Made by a program: the position numbers and the translations under genes. Below the pieces are notes generated by a model. It was not told where the DNA came from. It did no database searches and saw only the letters and a program-made list of their open reading frames with translations. A stretch of 64,000 nucleotides of DNA from Malania oleifera (taxonomy: Eukaryota > Streptophyta > Magnoliopsida > Santalales > Ximeniaceae): positions 122,396,719 to 122,460,718 of the forward strand of contig NC_080420.1 of assembly GCF_029873635.1 (NCBI RefSeq). Direction: 5' to 3'. How positions within the stretch are numbered: position 1 is the stretch's first letter; the number at the start of each line of letters is the position of its first letter. Shown here one piece after another: positions 23,580 to 34,540 of the stretch.

Positions 23580-23800
23580 TGATCGGCCCGTACGCTGGTA
23601 TTACACATTTTATCATAGTTCGGCCCGTACGCCGGCAAATCACATCCACATAGCACGGCCCGTGCGCCGAAAAATCATATCCATATAGCACAGCCCGTAC
23701 GCTGGTAAATCATAACACAGCCGGTACACTGGCAAATCACAGTCACATAGCGCTGCCCGTACGCCGGCAAAACATATAAAAATCTTGGCCCATACGCCAG
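23580..23800. repeat. Tandem repeat, inverted copy of the 17464-17752 type
   Basis: Six to seven units with CGGCCCGTACGCCGG-like cores and CATATAGCAC linkers. It shows that this LTR and 16537-18675 belong to one subgroup. Confidence 0.8.
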
Positions 23801-24426
23801 TTTTTCATCATAAAAATCCATATCATATACACATTTCCAGAAACAGTATCTCATAATATTTTATACTCATGTCACACTAACAGATTTTCATATATTTAAC
23901 ATACGATCATTTTCACAGTATTTTCCAAATATAAATTATATATATATATATATATATATTTCCTCAAACCAGATGCTATATATATAAATACATGGATTTT
24001 CTCAAAACAAAACTAACTTAATTTATCCCCTTACCTGATTCTTAAAAAGCCCCTAAGAAAATCTTCCCCGCACTCGCAGGGTTCCCAACTCAACACCCTG
24101 AAAATGAAAACTCTCAGTATTAAAGTTCAGTATTTTCGTACGTACAACATTTTCTGTAACTATCACAAAGTCAAATTTGGCTTAAAAAGTCTTACCTCAA
24201 CTTAGGGATGATTTTCAACTAGCTTTCATCAATGATCCGCTTCGGCAGATTTGTAGAGAATTTCGCCATGAGCGTCGTGGTGACTTCGGATTGTCAATCC
24301 GGCGTAAATCTGGCCCGAAATCAACGAAAGAAAGAGAGAGGACCGAAGGGGAGAGAGAGAGAGAGAGGAGAGAGTTGGCTTCACTTAGAAGTTAAAAATT
24401 GGATTTTTAGTATTTATAGAATAGGA

Positions 24427-24672
24427 TTCGTCGACGAGCCATGTCCTTCGTCGACGAATTCTTCATTCATTTCGTTGACGAAATTCAGTCCTTCGTCGAC
24501 GAAATTCAGCCGGCTCAAACCCCCCTCTCGGTATTTCTTCGTCGACGAGTCCCCTGTATTTGTCGACGAATTCTCTTAAGCCTTTGTTGACGAATCCCCT
24601 GTATTCATTGACAAAGCCCTGATGACTTCCCCTCAGTTATCCCTCCCAAAGTTCAATGTAGTCGATGAACGC
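24427..24672. repeat. Palindrome array of the 22586 LTR
   Basis: About nine TCGTCGACGA variants (TCGTTGACGA, TTGTCGACGA and others) lie upstream of the minus-strand TATA-like box. Confidence 0.8.
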
Positions 24673-25574
24673 TTAAGAGAATTCTGTTTTCGGTTTCCAC
24701 TTCCCTTCCTCTATATCACTTAAATTCCATTTTAAATTCGGGTTGTTACACACACAAAAATTATGCTGTCAAATAATGCCCAATCACTTATCATAGCTGA
24801 CTAAATAACTTCATTAGTATTGTATTCTATACCAAAAAAAAAAAAACCAAGACACGTGTTTATTGCATATTTCTCCAGTCACTAGAGCAAGATCATGGTT
24901 GACTTGAAGTTAGTATATCAGGATTTAGACTTACCATAATTGCAATCCATGTTTTTTATTGAGGATATTTTCCAACTATGTTTTGATATTCAACGTGTGC
25001 CACCATAGGTTAGAAGTTTAGTGTTAAAAACTGTAATGACCCGAACCTTTAAACCCGGGTTCGGCGCGTTATACCTGATAAAATCCCTGATCCATAATAT
25101 ACGCAGCAGAAATATAACCATAATCTCCATATAACATAATACCAGAGTTTACTAATTCTAATTACCAACCATAATAAATTAATCATCCACTAGTATTCAA
25201 ATATATGCATGTCTCCAAACCATTATTCACTAATACCAGTATGTTTCACAACTATGCTTTCATAACTGACTTAAAACATAAATTATAAAACATAAAATAT
25301 ACATATTAAAATTAACATAAAGATATACCATTTTTCTTATATCTTCCAAAAAATGTTATAAAATCTCGAGCTCTCAAAGCTCGATCCCGAGAAATCCTGA
25401 AAAAAACGAATTCATATTCGGGTGAGACATATCTCAGTAAGGCAAGAAACAATATATTAAACTCAGCGTGTGACCATCATGAGATTATACATATCATTTT
25501 ATAATTTTTGCAAATCATTAATATAGTACTAAAAGTTATTTTCTGATCCTAAACAAACACATGTGAATGTTTAA

Positions 25575-25890
25575 CCCACGAGATTTCTCGAGGATAGGGG
25601 TGATTACCCGCCCATACAAGTAGCACCCCTCTGCTCTGATATATTTGGCAACCCGAAGGTCACAATTTAAGCATACTAGGGCACTCACCTTACTCAGTAA
25701 GCCCTCAAGTGATAAATTAATCTCGTACTCACGCATTCAACAATAGTTTATCGGCAAAGGCCCTAAGGATAGGGAATTCTACCCGCCCATACAAGTAGGT
25801 TCCCTCTGCCCTAGTACGTTATGTGGCTACTGTCACATCTGTAGCTACTAGTGTACTCGCCTTACTCAGCAAGCCCTGAGGCGAAAGGTA
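25575..25890. repeat. Two-copy direct repeat inside group-B LTR
   Basis: Both copies contain GGATAGGG, ACCCGCCCATACAAGTAG, CTCTGC, and CTTACTCAG-AAGCCCT phrases in the same order. A single related block lies inverted in group C (about 31300-31440). Confidence 0.75.
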
Positions 25891-27281
25891 CGCCTCGCCC
25901 AATCGTAACATGTTCTACGTACATATTTACTTCTAATATCATAATACATCATTCTGTTCTGTTATTATACATTCATGCACATTCATTCCTGTTCATAACT
26001 TAACTTTACATTTCGTTTCACTTTAAGTGACTTTTTTCCCATTTACATCATTTGCCTTTGTCATTTCATTTTATTGCCATTTCATTAGTCATTTCATTGC
26101 ATAACATTTTATTTCATTACTTCGTACTACAGCTGGTCTTTAGCCATCATCAATTAGTTTACGTAGAAATGTGCTAAATCTGCTAACACAGCTCCTTTTA
26201 GCTGTCATCAGTTAGTCTACACAGAAGTGTGCTAGATTTGCTAACATGACTCTCTTTCAGCTGTCTTATAATTACATGGTTGCATTTAACATACACAGGC
26301 AACATTGTCCATATCATATTTTATTTTCATTGCTTTACTTACTTAGCCTGCATCTCATACATTTAACATATATTTGCACAGAATCTCATGCCACACAATT
26401 TAACAGTAAAATTCATACATTGCCTGTAAAATAAGCCAACCAACATTTAATGTTTATATACTAAAAATACCTTTCATTTCTTACTTAATTATCCTGAAAA
26501 TATTTCTCACTTTCATCAGTTCATTTTCGCATATACATATCTAATAAACAACCCTAAACTTGGAAAAAAATATAATTTAAACAGTTGGCATTTTACCCAT
26601 ATCGAAACATATACACATACATATACACGTACATATAACACAATTTATTTTTCCATTAAATTCATAAAAATTCTGATTTAATATATATTTTTTCCCTTAC
26701 CTGGTTTCTTAAACTACGCCAATAGGGACTCCGAAAAATACCTGCGGCGCTCACCCGGACCCTGAAATTAAATTTCTAATTCTAATAAATTATTCATGAA
26801 TAAAATATTATTTAAATATTTCCTAGGGTCATAATTCCTAAATAAATAAATATACTTTAAATTTAACCAAATTGCCAAAATTTTAATTCCCACTCTCGCT
26901 TTGGAGTAGGGTCTAGAAAACCCCAATTGAAAAATTACCTACGTCAAAATGACGATAACGACGATTAGGACCCTGTGGTGGTGCCTGATCGTCGATTCCA
27001 CAACAGATTTAATCAGAAATTGAGAAATTAGGGAAAAATTACCTTTCCCCAGGAGCAGTGACTAAACCGTTCCCACGACAAATCTGCGTCAGTAGAAATG
27101 TCGGTGGTGGAGTTAGGAACCCAATGACACCTTCTGTTTTTCGATCGATGCTCATTAAGTTAACGAAATCGAGGAGAGAAAGGAGGAGACAAAAGGAGAT
27201 AACAGAGACAGAGAAGGAAATTGAAACAGGCGCAAGAAAGAGGCGTGAGAAGATCAGTTTTACACGCCTGAAAGGTAAGAT

Positions 27282-27312
27282 TGAATTGGATTTCAAATTG
27301 AAATCCAATTCA
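27282..27312. repeat. Perfect palindrome, 15-bp arms, 1-nt centre
   Basis: The left arm TGAATTGGATTTCAA is followed by one A and the exact reverse complement. It lies on the promoter side of the group-B LTR, next to the TA-rich region, where groups A, D and E carry palindrome arrays. Confidence 0.9.
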
Positions 27313-27597
27313 TTTAATTCTATCTTTACATTATTTTATATTATATATATATACACACATTACTTTAATCAAATATATATATATATATATACCTTACCCT
27401 TATATATATATATATACCCATCATATAATTTATTTAATTAAATAACGTTTAATTAATTTATTAATTCAATTAAATAATATTTAATTAATTAATAATTAAT
27501 TTAATTTAATTTAAATTTACTATTATTATTATTATATTAATATTATATATATATATATATATATATGTATAAATATAATACTTTAACTTATAACCTT

Positions 27598-27634
<37 letters not shown>

Positions 27635-27786
27635 ACATATATAATTTAATATACATATCTTTATTTTAATTTTTTTTTTCATACTATTTCTTTTTACTTG
27701 TTTATTTAATACATTAATTTAAAATGTTTAACTAATTAATTGATTAATAATTTTAATTTATTAAAAATTTTTTTCGGGTTATTACA

Positions 27787-28329
27787 AAAACTGTTTAAAG
27801 TAAGAAAAAAAAAAAATCTAGAAACCAATTTGGTAGGAAAATGATACTTTACCCTGATTTAAAAGTGTAAGCTTGTGCATTAGTTTGAAATTGAAAAGGA
27901 ATTGGATTATTAGAATTCTAGGGAATGTTTAGAAGCTCATATAATTTTTACTCAAATGAATTACAAAGTTATGATGAGAGTTTTGAAGTGTTTTTTATAC
28001 ATTTGATCTGACAAGCAAATGATTACACATTATGGTCTGAGATGTCCCAGCAAGTATGGTCCTTGATGAGTATGAGTCATCATTGCAAGTTCTCTATTTA
28101 AAGATGAGGCTAACCATTGGTGGTTATCTATTTATCATACACCTAGTTGATTGTTTTCAAAAGAAAGTAGTACTTAGAGATCCAAATGGAGTGATGGTTT
28201 CCTTCCAACTAACAAGCTCTCATATTTGACATCTTGACAGCTTGTGAAATGATATAATTTGGGCACATGTCTGGGGTTGTAACAAAAATGGAAGAAATAT
28301 ACAAATTAGCGAATTCCAAACTTCTTTAC
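27787..28329 (+). pseudogene. Degenerate gag/protease remnant of a Ty3 element
   Basis: Only scraps are recognisable, such as a KDEANHWW-like phrase (about 28104) resembling the gag motif GEAxRWW and a D-E-F-L-N-I-F-like phrase just before RT at about 28333. Many stops and frame changes. Identification rests mainly on its position before RT. Confidence 0.4.
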
Positions 28330-29295
28330 TCATAGGTGGTGAATTTTTAAATATTCTTCCCAAATGATTTATCGAGGTTACCTCAAAGAGAAGATTGAAT
28401 TTAATATTGATTTGGTGCTAGAAACGGAGCCTATGTCTACTACTTCATATAAAATGACATTAACTGGATTAAGGCAAGTTAGGGTGCAACTAGAAGATTT
28501 TCTCGACAAGGAATGTGTTCGACCTAGTATATCATCATAGGTTGCACCTGTATTATTCACTAAGAAATATAATCGGGCCTTGAGGCTATGCATTAATTAT
28601 TGAAAGTTAAATCACGTTAAATTAAAAAAAATGGTATTGACTTTTAGGGATTGGTGAATTAGTTGATTAATTAGTAAAATCTCAAAAAATTTTAAGGTTG
28701 ATTTGTAATTAAATTATCACCAATTAAAATTTGAGAATTACACATCCCAAAGACAGAATTGAGTACACAGTAAGATTGCTATAAGTTTCTGGTGTTACCA
28801 ATTGGGGTTACCAATGCACCTTACATTTTCATAGATATAATGAATCAAATTATTCAACCATACTTGGATCAATTCATTATAATTTTATGGATGATTTTTG
28901 GGGTATTCAAAGACTCAAGAAGGGCATGAACAACATTTGTGATTAATTTTACAAACATTATGAGAGCACTAGTTATATGCTTAATAGGAAATGTGGGTTC
29001 TGAACAACTAATACAAAATTTTTGGGTCATGTCATAATCAAAGGATAGTTATCTATTGATTCTTCTAAGGTTATGTCAGTGTTAGATCTTTGGAAGACTG
29101 GAGATAAAAAATATTGAAGTTGTTGAGTGTTGGTGATGAAGCAAGGTGTATTAGGACAAGATGTATAATCCAATGATTTAGGTTAGTTACCAGTTCTAAT
29201 AGAGTTCTTTTAAAAGATTAACTTAAAACTTGTTAGGTTAAGGATGAATTTTACTTGGGGTGGTATTCAACAAATTTCGATGACGAAATTTTTAT
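28330..29295 (+). pseudogene. Ty3/gypsy reverse transcriptase remnant, then deletion to the 3' end
   Basis: Phrases in order: NIDLVLETEPMSTTSYKMTL, APVLFTKKYNRAL, RLCINY, FLVLPIGVTNAPYIFI (motif B region), QPYLDQFIIIL, then LILQTL and similar thumb-region scraps up to about 29090. There are many stops and frameshifts. RNase H and integrase are absent: after about 200 nt of non-coding sequence comes the polypurine tract and LTR. It is therefore an internally deleted, old copy. Confidence 0.75.
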
Positions 29296-29308
29296 AAGGA
29301 GGGGAGGA
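29296..29308 (+). other. Polypurine tract before group-C LTR
   Basis: AAGGAGGGGAGGA directly precedes the TG of the LTR at 29309, preceded in turn by GATGACGAAATTTTTAT as in the element at 15038. Confidence 0.85.
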
Positions 29309-30581
29309 TGTAGTGATTCCAAAAAATAAAAATAAAAATAAAATTAATTAATTAAAAAGTGTTATTAATTAAATAATATAATATATTAAAATATTAAAAT
29401 AATATAATATTATATTATAATATATATATATATATACACACATCTCAATCATCCTGATTTCTCAAGAAGATTGAAATTCAGGAATGCGCCAAGCTCTCTC
29501 CCTCTCATCACGCTCTCTTATGTCTCTCTCTCTCCTCCGCCAACTCTCCCTCTCTCTTCAATTTCTTCTTTGATATTCAGCTGATCGAAAAACAAAAAAT
29601 ACCATTGGGTTCCTATCTCAGCTACCAACACTTTAACCGGAGTGGATTCTTGATTAGAGCGTTGTAGGCACCACTCTTGGGGTAAGGTAAACTCTTACTC
29701 TCTCTTCAATTTTTCTTAAATCTTTAGCCAAATTGACGATCGGACACCACCACAGGGTCCTAAGTTCGGTTCTCGTCATGCTAGTCATAACATATTTTTG
29801 ATTTGGGGATCCTAGGCACCACTCTAAGGTTAAGGTGAAGAGTACAAATTATGTCAATTATTTAATAAATTCAACCGGTTTAATTATAATATGTTATTAT
29901 TAAATTGGAGTATTTGATTATATCAAAATTTTTAGGAATATTTTGGAATTAGATTAAACTTCAGGGATTTGATCATATTAGTATTTTAAATATGATAGAA
30001 ATTAAATTTGAATATGGAAAGTGGATCGAACCTGCGTTTATAATTTAACCAGTTAATGAGAGTGTGTGGACTTAGGAAATGTTAAAATAATTGTAATTCC
30101 GGGGTTGAGTTAATTGAATTGGGGAAAATGTGATTTCAGGGTTTTGAGTTCCTAATGCCTCGAGCGTGGATTTAGGGATTTTAGCAGGCCTCTCAGTAAG
30201 TAGGTAAGAGGAATAAATTATAACAGTTATTTTTGGAAATTACTGGTTGAATAAATATGTGAAAAAGAGAATATGATATTTTGCTTGAGATTATTATAAT
30301 ACGAATATCAAATAAAATTGTGTGACATATGATTTATACTGGAAATGTGTTTGAAACAGGGTTATGTGATTTGCACTGAGAATAAAGTGACTATGATATA
30401 TATGTTGAAATGTTTTATGTAGAAATGAAGATAATGGAAACCAATTATGTTTTATATACTGAATGGTGATGATATGAGATTTGAAATATAGGAAATGATG
30501 AAAAGAGGAATACAAAATTGTTTTATTGAGAACGATGAATTGTGATATACCATTGTGTATTTTACTGAAAATGATGGAATA

Positions 30582-30639
<58 letters not shown>

Positions 30640-31851
30640 GTATGTATAGAAATGTTTTCTATAATAAACGAGGAAATAAAAAAATATCGATATGCTTTAT
30701 TGAGAAATATTGAAATACGTGAAATGAGATATATACTCTTATGATATGGAATGTGTACTGATATGATGAGAATGAAACAAAAAATGGTGAGAATATTTAT
30801 GATGTGATGAAATGTACCAACATACTGAAATGTGAATATTGAAATGTGAATACTGAAATGTGAATACTGAAATGTGGAAATGAGAATCGTGATGGATTGG
30901 AGTTGGATAGAGAGCACGGTACCGTTGCTAGGAAGATGTTAGTGCAACCACACGATCTCGTGGAGAGTGTGGCGTGGCAGTCGATTGAGCTAGTGAGAAG
31001 GGTAGTTTTGCCACCTAATGTCTGAACCAGGAGTGGGCAGGCCAATCGTACTATAGACAGATAGTTTCCTTGTTTTGATCTAATCAGGTAGGTCAACCGT
31101 GGTTAGGTCCAGCCTTCGGGCCGCACAACCCAATCATGAGGGGAAGCATGATGATGTGAATATCCTCAGGGCGGACATGAGTTACAGACAAAATGTGTAT
31201 TTGTTACTTGTGGACACTCATAAGTTAATTTGTGAAATGAAAATTAGAAATGAAAGTGTGTGAGTTTAATTGCATAAATAATTAGGGTGAAGTAAAACTC
31301 TCCGCCTGAGGGCTTACTAAGTAAGATGAGTGCCCTGATAAGTATCAGTTGTAGCCACACCCGAGTTAATCGGGCAAGGTTACAAACGATATTAGAGTAG
31401 AGGGGCGCTACATGTATAGGCGTGTAATCTCCCCTATTCTCGAGAACTTTCGTTGATAAATATTGATTGTATATGTGTAAGTATAAGAAATGGTAACATA
31501 GCTTATGAAATTATATTTTATATCTATATGATTATGAGTACATATCGGTATATTTTCTCAGATGATGTAATCACTTAAATGAGTATATTATGATATAACT
31601 AAACTCATACTGCCACACATTGTGAATAATTTATTCCATTTTACTGAGAGGTATCTCACCCAAATATCAAAATATTTTACGAAACTGTGACAAACCAGTA
31701 GATAGAGCTCCGAGATAGAAAGGAGCTGGTAACTTGATAGATAGGGTAAGTGTTTTGTGTTGGAGATATGTTGTGTAATCCCCTAGGGTACGTTACAAAT
31801 TTTTGGGGATATGTATGGATGTGTAGAACTTTGGTTATTTGTATTTTGGAT
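29309..31851 (+). mobile_element. Group-C LTR, first part
   Basis: It begins TGTAGTGATTCC after a polypurine tract. It contains a TA-rich core, an imperfect hairpin (29444-29473), a CT-rich leader, donor GTTAAG/GTGAAG (about 29843), acceptor ATTTCAG/GGTTTTG (about 30139), donor-like TAG/GTAAGAG (about 30204), a (TA)n(TATG)n tract (30582-30650), a 15-bp tandem repeat (about 30823-30880) and CTGAGAGGTATCTCACCC (about 31644). The LTR is interrupted at 31852 by a group-A LTR and resumes at 33946. Confidence 0.8.
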
Positions 31852-32734
31852 TGTAATGACCTCAATTTCTTAATATAAAATGCACCATAATAAATAGAAA
31901 ATCAACCCAAACCCGTGGGTAGCGGGGATAACCTGACATAAATAGCAGAAACCTAAGCAGTAGTAAAAATAAAATCTCAATCATCCAACCATAGAACATA
32001 ATACCAGAGTTTACTACATCATCAATAATACTGTACATATATACAATCTCCAAAAAGTCAAAGTAATACTAGGATCATACAACAAAAATCTCCCGATCTT
32101 AGTTCAACGCTTACCCTTCTAGTAGGGAAGCTAAACCCACTCAATGACGGCCTTGACCCGCCGGTCCCTCTGGATTTCCTGAAAATCATTTAATATTCGG
32201 GGGTGAGACACTTCTCAGTAAGGGAAAATAAACTAAATACAGCTGTGTGGCAACATAAATATATATAATGCAGTTTTACATATAGAATACATTTCATATA
32301 TCAGTGAACATACGTCAAAACATGCCGAATCATCATATACTTTCATATTATTCTAGTAACTCATATCATTCATAAATCGTCTGTTATATCTGATAATACT
32401 AAAACATACCCAAGATGAATAGCTAACTGGTGTCATGTATTACCCCCCATGATAGGTTGTGTAACCCAAAGGCGGGACCCGACAATGGCTAGCCGACCAC
32501 TGTTGAGTAAAAAATGTATGTAAGTACGATGAGCCCGCCACACCCTGGTCCGAACTACCAGGTGGACGTCCACACTCTACTGAAAGCCACATCGACTATC
32601 CATCTCCCACCCCCTCGTGGGGTGGTTAGCATTAATCTGATCATAAACATAAGATATATAAGCTATGGTACCATGCTCCTGAACTGAACTAAACTAACAT
32701 CCGGGTTCTGATAACATATAATACATGATATAAT

Positions 32735-32940
32735 AGCGGCCTCGTGCTAATCATTTTCATAAATACGACCTCGTGCCAAACATTTCATAATTATGGCCTT
32801 GCGCCGAAATCATACATAAATATGGCCTCGCGCCGAAATAATAAATACGGCCTCGCGATGAAATCATACATAAATACGGCCTCGCAAAGAAATCATAAAT
32901 ACACATATACTCGGCCTTGCGCCAGATAAATTTCAGGTAT
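32735..32940. repeat. Tandem repeat with GGCCTCGCGCCGA unit
   Basis: Seven or so units of 26-32 bp of the type ATACGGCCTCGCGCCGAAATC, the inverted form of the array at 45341-45508. Confidence 0.85.
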
Positions 32941-33587
32941 ATATATACATTTTGAAAATAAATCAATTATCATGTATTCGTCAAAATTGTCATAACATAA
33001 CGCATCTTTTCATAATACCTGAAAATATGCTTTGTTCGTAAAATCTTTCATATCATAGTACATTTTTCGTAACATAATATTCATGCCACACATGTGCTGT
33101 ACAAAATCATACTTCATATTATAAAATCATAATTTTCTGGCATCTCATACATAAATATACATTTTAACATCATAGCAGTATTTTCCCAAACGTACATTTC
33201 ATCCGTAATAAACAAATATAACATATGCTTTTCTAAAAATAAATTTACTCATAATTAATAATAATTTGCATGGAAAATAACTGTTTTAATTTATTCCCTT
33301 ATTTGGCTACTGAGAAAGCCTCTAAAATATCCTGGTCTAACCCCCGTAGGATTTCCTAGTCAATACCTTGAAACTGAAAATTTCCAGTATTAAACTTCAG
33401 TATTTCCATGTGTACATCATTTCCTATAACTATCATAAGACTAATTTGGCTTAAAAAGTCTTACCTCTACTTAGGGATGATTTTCAACTTGCTTTCACCA
33501 ACGATCTGCTCTAGCAGATTTGGAGAAAACTTCCCCATGAGCGTCGTGATGGCTTCAAATCGTCGATCCAATGTAAATCTAGCTCGA

Positions 33588-33593
<6 letters not shown>

Positions 33594-33655
<62 letters not shown>
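33594..33655. repeat. (GA)n microsatellite in LTR leader
   Basis: About 29 GA dinucleotides downstream of the minus-strand TATA-like box. Frames encoding alternating R and E here are artefacts. Confidence 0.95.
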
Positions 33656-33662
<7 letters not shown>

Positions 33663-33716
33663 TTAGCTTAGTTAAGAAGTTAAAATCCAGATTTTTCTAT
33701 ATTTATAGAACTGGAT

Positions 33717-33885
33717 TTGTCAACGAGCCACGTCATTCGTCAATGAATTCTTTAATAATTTCGTCGACAAAATTCAATCCTCATCGACAAAATTCAGTCG
33801 ACTCAAAACCTCTCTCGGTATTTTTTTGTCGATGAATTCTCTTAAACCCTCATTGATGAATCCTGACTTCGTCAACGAGTCCTCT
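33717..33885. repeat. Palindrome array of the 31852 LTR
   Basis: Seven variants of TCGTCGACGA, most of them decayed at CpG (TTGTCAACGA, TCGTCAATGA, TCATCGACAA). Confidence 0.75.
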
Positions 33886-33945
33886 GATAATTTCCTTTCC
33901 CCTTTATTATTTAAATTCCATTTTTATTCGGGTTGTCACATTGAT

Positions 33946-34016
33946 GATTTGTAAATATTGGGTTTGTTCGTATGAGATAGACTATTTATCCAATACCCAT
34001 TTCGGGTCGGGTTACA
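33946..34016 (+). mobile_element. Group-C LTR, end part
   Basis: After the nested LTR and its TSD copy, the LTR continues and ends with CGGGTTACA at 34016. A PBS follows 6 nt later. Confidence 0.75.
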
Positions 34017-34022
34017 TTAGAA

Positions 34023-34033
34023 TGGTATCAGAG
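34023..34033 (+). other. Primer-binding site (initiator tRNA-Met type)
   Basis: TGGTATCAGAG lies just after the end of the group-C LTR. That marks the LTR as a 5' LTR, although its other side has a polypurine tract as a 3' LTR would. Confidence 0.8.
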
Positions 34034-34540
34034 TTTTTGACACGGCAGATGTTTGATTGATATTTATTATTTATTGGAGACGAAAAAAAAAATGGTATAA
34101 TAATCGGGGCATCACATGTGCCTCATGCTTTTGCCTAAATAATAATAGAAAGGCAACTCAAGAAGATGAGTATGTGCATCTGATCCCCAAGTATTCTCCC
34201 ATCTTGAGGAGTCCTTTATATAGGAAAACTCCTCACCTTAGATACTGTTTGGGTATATTCTTCTTGCTTAAAAGTAATTATATATAATGCAATAACTAGC
34301 TATTGAAACTACTAGTGAAGAATGTTTGAATATTGCTCGCATGTGGTTTTCTTACTCATAATAAGAATGACCCCAGGGCATCCTAACTTTATCAAACTAA
34401 CTTAAGTGTCAAAAGTTTTCCCATAGCTTGAATTTTAGTCACCTTTAGTATTTGCTTTGGCCTACCAAGAAGAAGCCAAGTGCATTTAAAGCTTAAATTT
34501 GCACTAATGGTTAAAAAAGCATTTCTAAAGGAATATTTTC
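34034..34540. other. Remnant leader and repeated flank sequence
   Basis: No coding. The interval about 34410-34520 (for example GTGCATTTAAAGCTTAAATT) is a diverged copy of 12590-12710 (TTGCATTTGAAGTTGAAATT). Confidence 0.5.

Larger units (their letters stand above)
22586..24750 (-). mobile_element. Solo LTR, group A, TSD CACAC
   Basis: The plus strand runs TGTCACGACC to GGTTGTTACA with CACAC at 22581-22585 and 24751-24755 (2165 bp). On the minus strand it has the palindrome array 24672-24427, a TATA-like box about 24412, a GA-rich leader, donor GAG/GTAAG (about 24196), acceptor TTTTCAG/GGTG (about 24103), donor CAG/GTAAGG (about 24032), a tandem repeat 23800-23580, the CTGAGAGGTGTCTCACC motif (22970-22950), and acceptor TTTTCAG/GAGCC (about 22928). 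Confidence 0.93.
25032..27786 (-). mobile_element. Solo LTR, group B, TSD AAAAC
   Basis: It starts TGTAATGACCCG and ends GGTTATTACA on the plus strand, with AAAAC at 25027-25031 and 27787-27791 (2755 bp). The sequence differs from group A, but the minus strand keeps a donor AAAG/GTAA (about 27042), acceptor TTTCAG/GGTCC (about 26760), donor CAG/GTAAGGG (about 26701) and CTGAGATATGTCTCACC (about 25421-25438). The putative second intron contains a duplicated block of about 150 bp (25575-25720 and 25750-25890). (TA)n and (TG)n tracts lie at 27376-27634. Confidence 0.85.
31852..33940 (-). mobile_element. Solo LTR, group A, nested in the group-C LTR
   Basis: The plus strand runs TGTAATGACC to GGTTGTCACA (2089 bp). 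Flanks are TGGAT (31847-31851) and TTGAT (33941-33945), a TSD with one mismatch. On the minus strand it has palindromes 33885-33717, a TATA-like box about 33705, (GA)n leader 33655-33594, donor GAG/GTAAG (about 33464), a decayed acceptor TTTCAA (about 33372) and a decayed second donor CAA/ATAAGG (about 33298). This copy has lost both of those splice signals. Confidence 0.9.

Noticed and set aside
24772..24781. GCCCA at this place as the right TSD of the element whose 3' LTR is at 12943
   Set aside because: It is not preceded by an LTR end and the group-C sequence does not resume after it; a 5-bp match is expected by chance.
30294..30917. Minus-strand open frame of 207 codons rich in I, S, H and Y
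   Set aside because: It is low-complexity antisense of the group-C LTR, including a (TA)n tract; no domain pattern.
33408..33671. Open frame with alternating R and E
   Set aside because: Translation of a (GA)n microsatellite in an LTR leader.
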